Positions 60,641-64,000 of a DNA stretch of 64,000 bases are shown here, in pieces. Source of the DNA: Acanthococcus lagerstroemiae (lineage: Eukaryota > Arthropoda > Insecta > Hemiptera > Eriococcidae); assembly GCA_031841125.1 (NCBI GenBank), contig CM063109.1:8594321-8658320 (forward strand), read 5' to 3'. Numbering within the stretch: position 1 is the stretch's first letter; every line of letters starts with the position of its first letter. A program made the translations under genes and the position numbers. The notes beneath the pieces are model-generated. The model searched no databases, was not told where the DNA came from, and saw only the letters and a list, made by a program, of their open reading frames with translations.

Positions 60641-61255
60641 CCACCGAGTTAGAATTTCTTTGTGAAAGTAAATTGTATGCACTGATGTTTCTCATTGTAT
60701 AAGTGGTATGGTTGGCCATACTGATCGCCACTACCCTAGATAAGTGATTGGTTTAGGCTAACTTGAAACTGTGTAACCAGGCTTTTATACCCTAGTTGTA
60801 ATCAATTTTAGTGGGTTCATTATATCGGGTCTGTAGCACTATCTAGTCAAATGAGTGAATTCTGTGTATTTGTTATCGTGGTGAAAAAGAAATTCCAGCA
60901 TCGAAAGCGGTTTCTTGACATTGTAACGATACGAATCTGAAAAGTTGTGTTCACTTTATGCTTTCTACCAAAAATTATTTCCATGGTCATGGTGTTGAAT
61001 TCCTTCACTAATTAAAGAGGATATTCGAAATAGTTCTAGTCGTAGCATAAGTAAATATGCCGTGTATTACACCTTCATAGTAATATTTTCTTGCAGTGGT
61101 ACCGGAAGTCACTAACTCAGAGTTTCATTAAATTTCTTCCATGGTCGTGATTGACTTTTTTTTCCCATCGTTGTGAAACGGCCAATATTTAGAGACATGA
61201 TGATGGAACTGATATTCATGACGATGAAGCTGACTGTATTGTAAAGTTTAATTAA
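60641..61255 (+). other. TSC22D intron, unassigned sequence
   Basis: AT-rich with no gene, repeat or structure that I could recognise. Confidence 0.5.
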
Positions 61256-63899
61256 TATGCAGGGTTATGCAAGTCATCACGTACCGTGTTGATGTGAATA
61301 GATGAATATCCTACCATAATGATTGCACCAACGTGTGCACCAACTCGGCCTAGTTCTGCTAAGTTTTTGTTATCCTCCTATCCTTTTTAAGAGCGTGATA
61401 TTTGGGTTACCGAGGGGTTTGTTGGAAAGCGATTCGCAGATTATTAGAGCGTAATGTTTTGGAACGGGACAGACCAAAGAGTTTTATGGGAAATCTTTGG
61501 AGAAAATTTCCAGTATTTTCCAACAGATTTCATCGAAATTCTTTGAGAACATTCTCCGATAATTTTTGAAGTATTTCATAAATTTTCCTAAAATCATTGG
61601 AGATTTTTTTCAATGATATCCGGTGAAATTCTTTGAAAATAATCGGAAATTTTCCCTTAATATTTTCGATAAAATTCTTGGATAATTATCTTGAATAGTC
61701 AGAGGAATCTCCTCGAAAATTTCTCATGAAATTTTTCGGCAATTATGGGAGATTTTCCCCGAAAATTTCTAATAAGATTCTTCAAAAAATGTTCGTAATT
61801 CATCCTGAAAATTTCCAATTTGATATCATCGAAACTTTTTTCTGAAGAAATCCTTCAAAAACCATCAGAGGTACTTCTCAGAGATTTCCAATATTTGGAA
61901 TGATTGCAGATTTTCTCTTATCATTTCCAGAAAAATTTTCCTGAAATCATCGGAGATTTTTTTCAATGAGGTTCTATGAAACTCCTTGAGAATGATCGGA
62001 AAGTTTTCCTTAATATTTTCGATTAACGTCCTCGGAAATGATCTTTGAAAATCAAAGGGATCTTCTCGAAAATAACTTAACAAATTCTTTGGAAATTATT
62101 GGAGAATTTTCCCGAAAATTCAATGAGATTCTAAGGAAATATGTAATCGGAATTTTGTTCCAAAAATTTCCGATGAAATTCCTGAAATTGTTAGATTTAT
62201 TCCGAAGTTTCCGATGAAATTCTTCCGAAATTATCGTACATTTTTCCTGAAAATTTCTGATAAAATCCTTCAAAAACTGTCGGAGTTATCCCCCAAATAT
62301 TTCTCAAGAAATACTTCAAAAATTATCGGAAAATTTTCTTGAAGAATTTTGATGAAATTTTTTAGAAAACCTTGGACATTTTTTCTATTAGCTTTCCGAG
62401 GAGATTCTTCGGAAATTGTCGGAATTTTTTCCCAGTTATTTCCAATGAAATTCCTTTAAAATCATCGGAGATTTGTCCTCAACTTTGCTGATGTATTTTT
62501 TCTGAAATCATCGGTAATTTATCCCAAAAATTTCCGATGAAAATCTCTGGAAATCATCGACTTATTTTTCTGAAGAAGTTCTTCAAGAATCATCAGAGGT
62601 ACTTTTCAGTGATTGCCGATAAAATTCTTTGGAATAATTGCAGATTTTCTCTAAACCTTCGAAAAAAATTCTCCCAAAATCATCTGGGATAAAATTTCAA
62701 AAAACTTAAAATCGAAGATTTTTTTCAATGATGTCTGATAAAATTCTTTGAAAATAATCGGAAATTTTTCCTTGATGTTTTCGATAAAATTCCTCGGAAA
62801 TTATCTTGGATAATCAAAGAAATATCCTCGAAAGTTTCTCCTGAAATTTTTTGGCAACTGTGGGAGATTTTTTCCGAAAATTTCTAATGAGATGCTTCGG
62901 AAATTGTCGGTAATTTATCCCGAAAATTTCCAATTGGATATCATCGAAACTTTTTTCTGAATAAATCCTTCAAAAATCATCAGAGATACTTCTCAATTAT
63001 TTCCAATATTTGGGATGATAGCAAATTTTTTCTAAAATTTCCAGAAAAATTCTTTTGAATGAGGTCTGATGAAACTTAAAAATGCGATCGAAAATTTTTC
63101 TTTAATTTTCGATTGACTTCCTCGGAAATTATCTTCAAAAATCAGAGGAATCTTCTCGAGAATTTCCCAAGAAATTCTATGATTTTTCCTGAAAATTTCC
63201 AATTTAATTCTCCGGAAATGATCGGATTTTTTTTTCAGAAAAATTTCCGATGAAATTCTATTTCCCTGAAGTTTTGGATGAAATTCCTGGGAGATTATTG
63301 AACATTCTTCCTGAAAATTTTGATCAATTTCAAAAACTGATGGAGTTTTCCACCGAATTTCAAAAGTTATCGCAAAATTTTCGCAGAGCATTTTGATGAA
63401 TTTGTTGGAAAATATTGGAAATTTTCTCTAAAGATTTCCGATAAAATTTTTCGAAAATTTTCGGATTTTTCTTGAACTTTTTTAATGAAATTCTTCTGAA
63501 ATTATCAGTAATTTATCCCAAAAATTTCCGATGAAAATCTCTGGAAATCATCTGATGAAGAAATCCTTTAAAAATCATAATCATTAGAAGTGCTTCTCAG
63601 TAATTTCCAGTTACATCCTTTGGCATGATTGCAGAATCGCCCTAATATCTCCAAAAAAATTCTCCTAAAATCATCGGAGATTTTTTCAATGAAGTCCGAT
63701 GGAATCCTTTGAGAATGATCGGAAAATTTTCCTCAATAATTTTTGATTAACTTCCTCGGGCTTTTTCTTCGAACATCAAAGGCTTCGTTTGTTGGTGCAC
63801 GCGTTTTGAACTTCGACGAGGTATTTGTTGATCTATTTACAACAATATGCACCAAGCGGCGTTTTCCTAAGGTGCGTGTTGACTTGCATAACCCTGTAT
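61256..63899. mobile_element. 2.6-kb TIR-bounded block of degenerate satellite
   Basis: The left end tatgcagggttatgcaagtc (61256) and the complement of the right end (tatacagggttatgcaagtc, from 63899) are inverted repeats. A second inverted pair, gtgtgcaccaac at 61334 and gttggtgcacgcg at 63791, lies further in. Between them, about 61470-63780 consists almost wholly of variants of a short unit made of gaaattcttcggaaattatc, ggagatttttcc and gaaaatttccgatg. Larger blocks recur: cttaatattttcgat-type segments lie near 61649, 62000, 62759, 63088 and 63720. No protein-coding sequence. Best read as a non-autonomous DNA element whose interior expanded by tandem duplication. Confidence 0.75.
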
Positions 63900-64000
63900 A
63901 TACATTTCCTAATATTCGCGACTATGTCAACTGCTGCAGAGATCAAATATTTTACAAAGTATCTAAGTCCATACAATTTTCAAGAGCGATAAAATTTGAT
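63900..64000 (+). other. Window end, unassigned intron sequence
   Basis: About 100 bases beyond the TIR element with nothing recognised. Confidence 0.5.

Overview
This is a eukaryotic nuclear genome window, most likely from an invertebrate animal. It carries single-copy animal housekeeping genes split by short GT-AG introns, is AT-rich between genes, and is crowded with small terminal-inverted-repeat (TIR) DNA elements. A lophotrochozoan such as a mollusc, annelid or brachiopod is my best guess. That rests on general impression of the proteins, so confidence is low.

Layout. (1) 1-15642, plus strand: the 3' part of a catalytic-type Argonaute gene, eight exons, whose last intron is 8.9 kb and full of nested repeats. 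(2) 15643-21615: Argonaute 3' UTR and intergenic sequence with three TIR elements. (3) 21616-31290, plus: IGBP1 (alpha4/TAP42), four exons, whose 8.3 kb first intron holds a complete intronless ALG5 gene on the same strand plus nested hAT-like elements. (4) 33014-38007, minus: COG3, 15 coding exons reconstructed with all phases consistent, one GC-AG intron and one intronic tRNA-derived SINE. (5) 39310-40089, plus: NSA2, intronless in its coding part, head-to-head with COG3. (6) 40553-41383, plus: RPS27A (ubiquitin fused to ribosomal protein S27a). (7) 42311-43213, minus: PRPF38A, intronless. (8) 44042-46971, plus: CDC20, 11 exons, head-to-head with PRPF38A. (9) 46972-49683: a cluster of four small inverted-repeat elements. 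(10) 49684-53315, plus: one giant 1,210-codon glutamine-rich exon of a TSC22-domain (bunched-type) gene whose leucine-zipper exons must lie beyond the window. (11) 53316-64000: its following intron, holding a 165-bp tandem repeat, a broken LINE reverse transcriptase and a 2.6 kb TIR-bounded block of degenerate satellite.

The genes serve separate core processes: small-RNA silencing (AGO), PP2A-family phosphatase handling (IGBP1), N-glycan precursor synthesis and Golgi tethering (ALG5, COG3), ribosome assembly (NSA2, RPS27A), splicing (PRPF38A), mitotic exit (CDC20) and transcriptional regulation (TSC22D). I see no operon or defence-style system. The least ordinary material is the repeat content, chiefly DNA-transposon-like termini enclosing self-similar satellite sequence.
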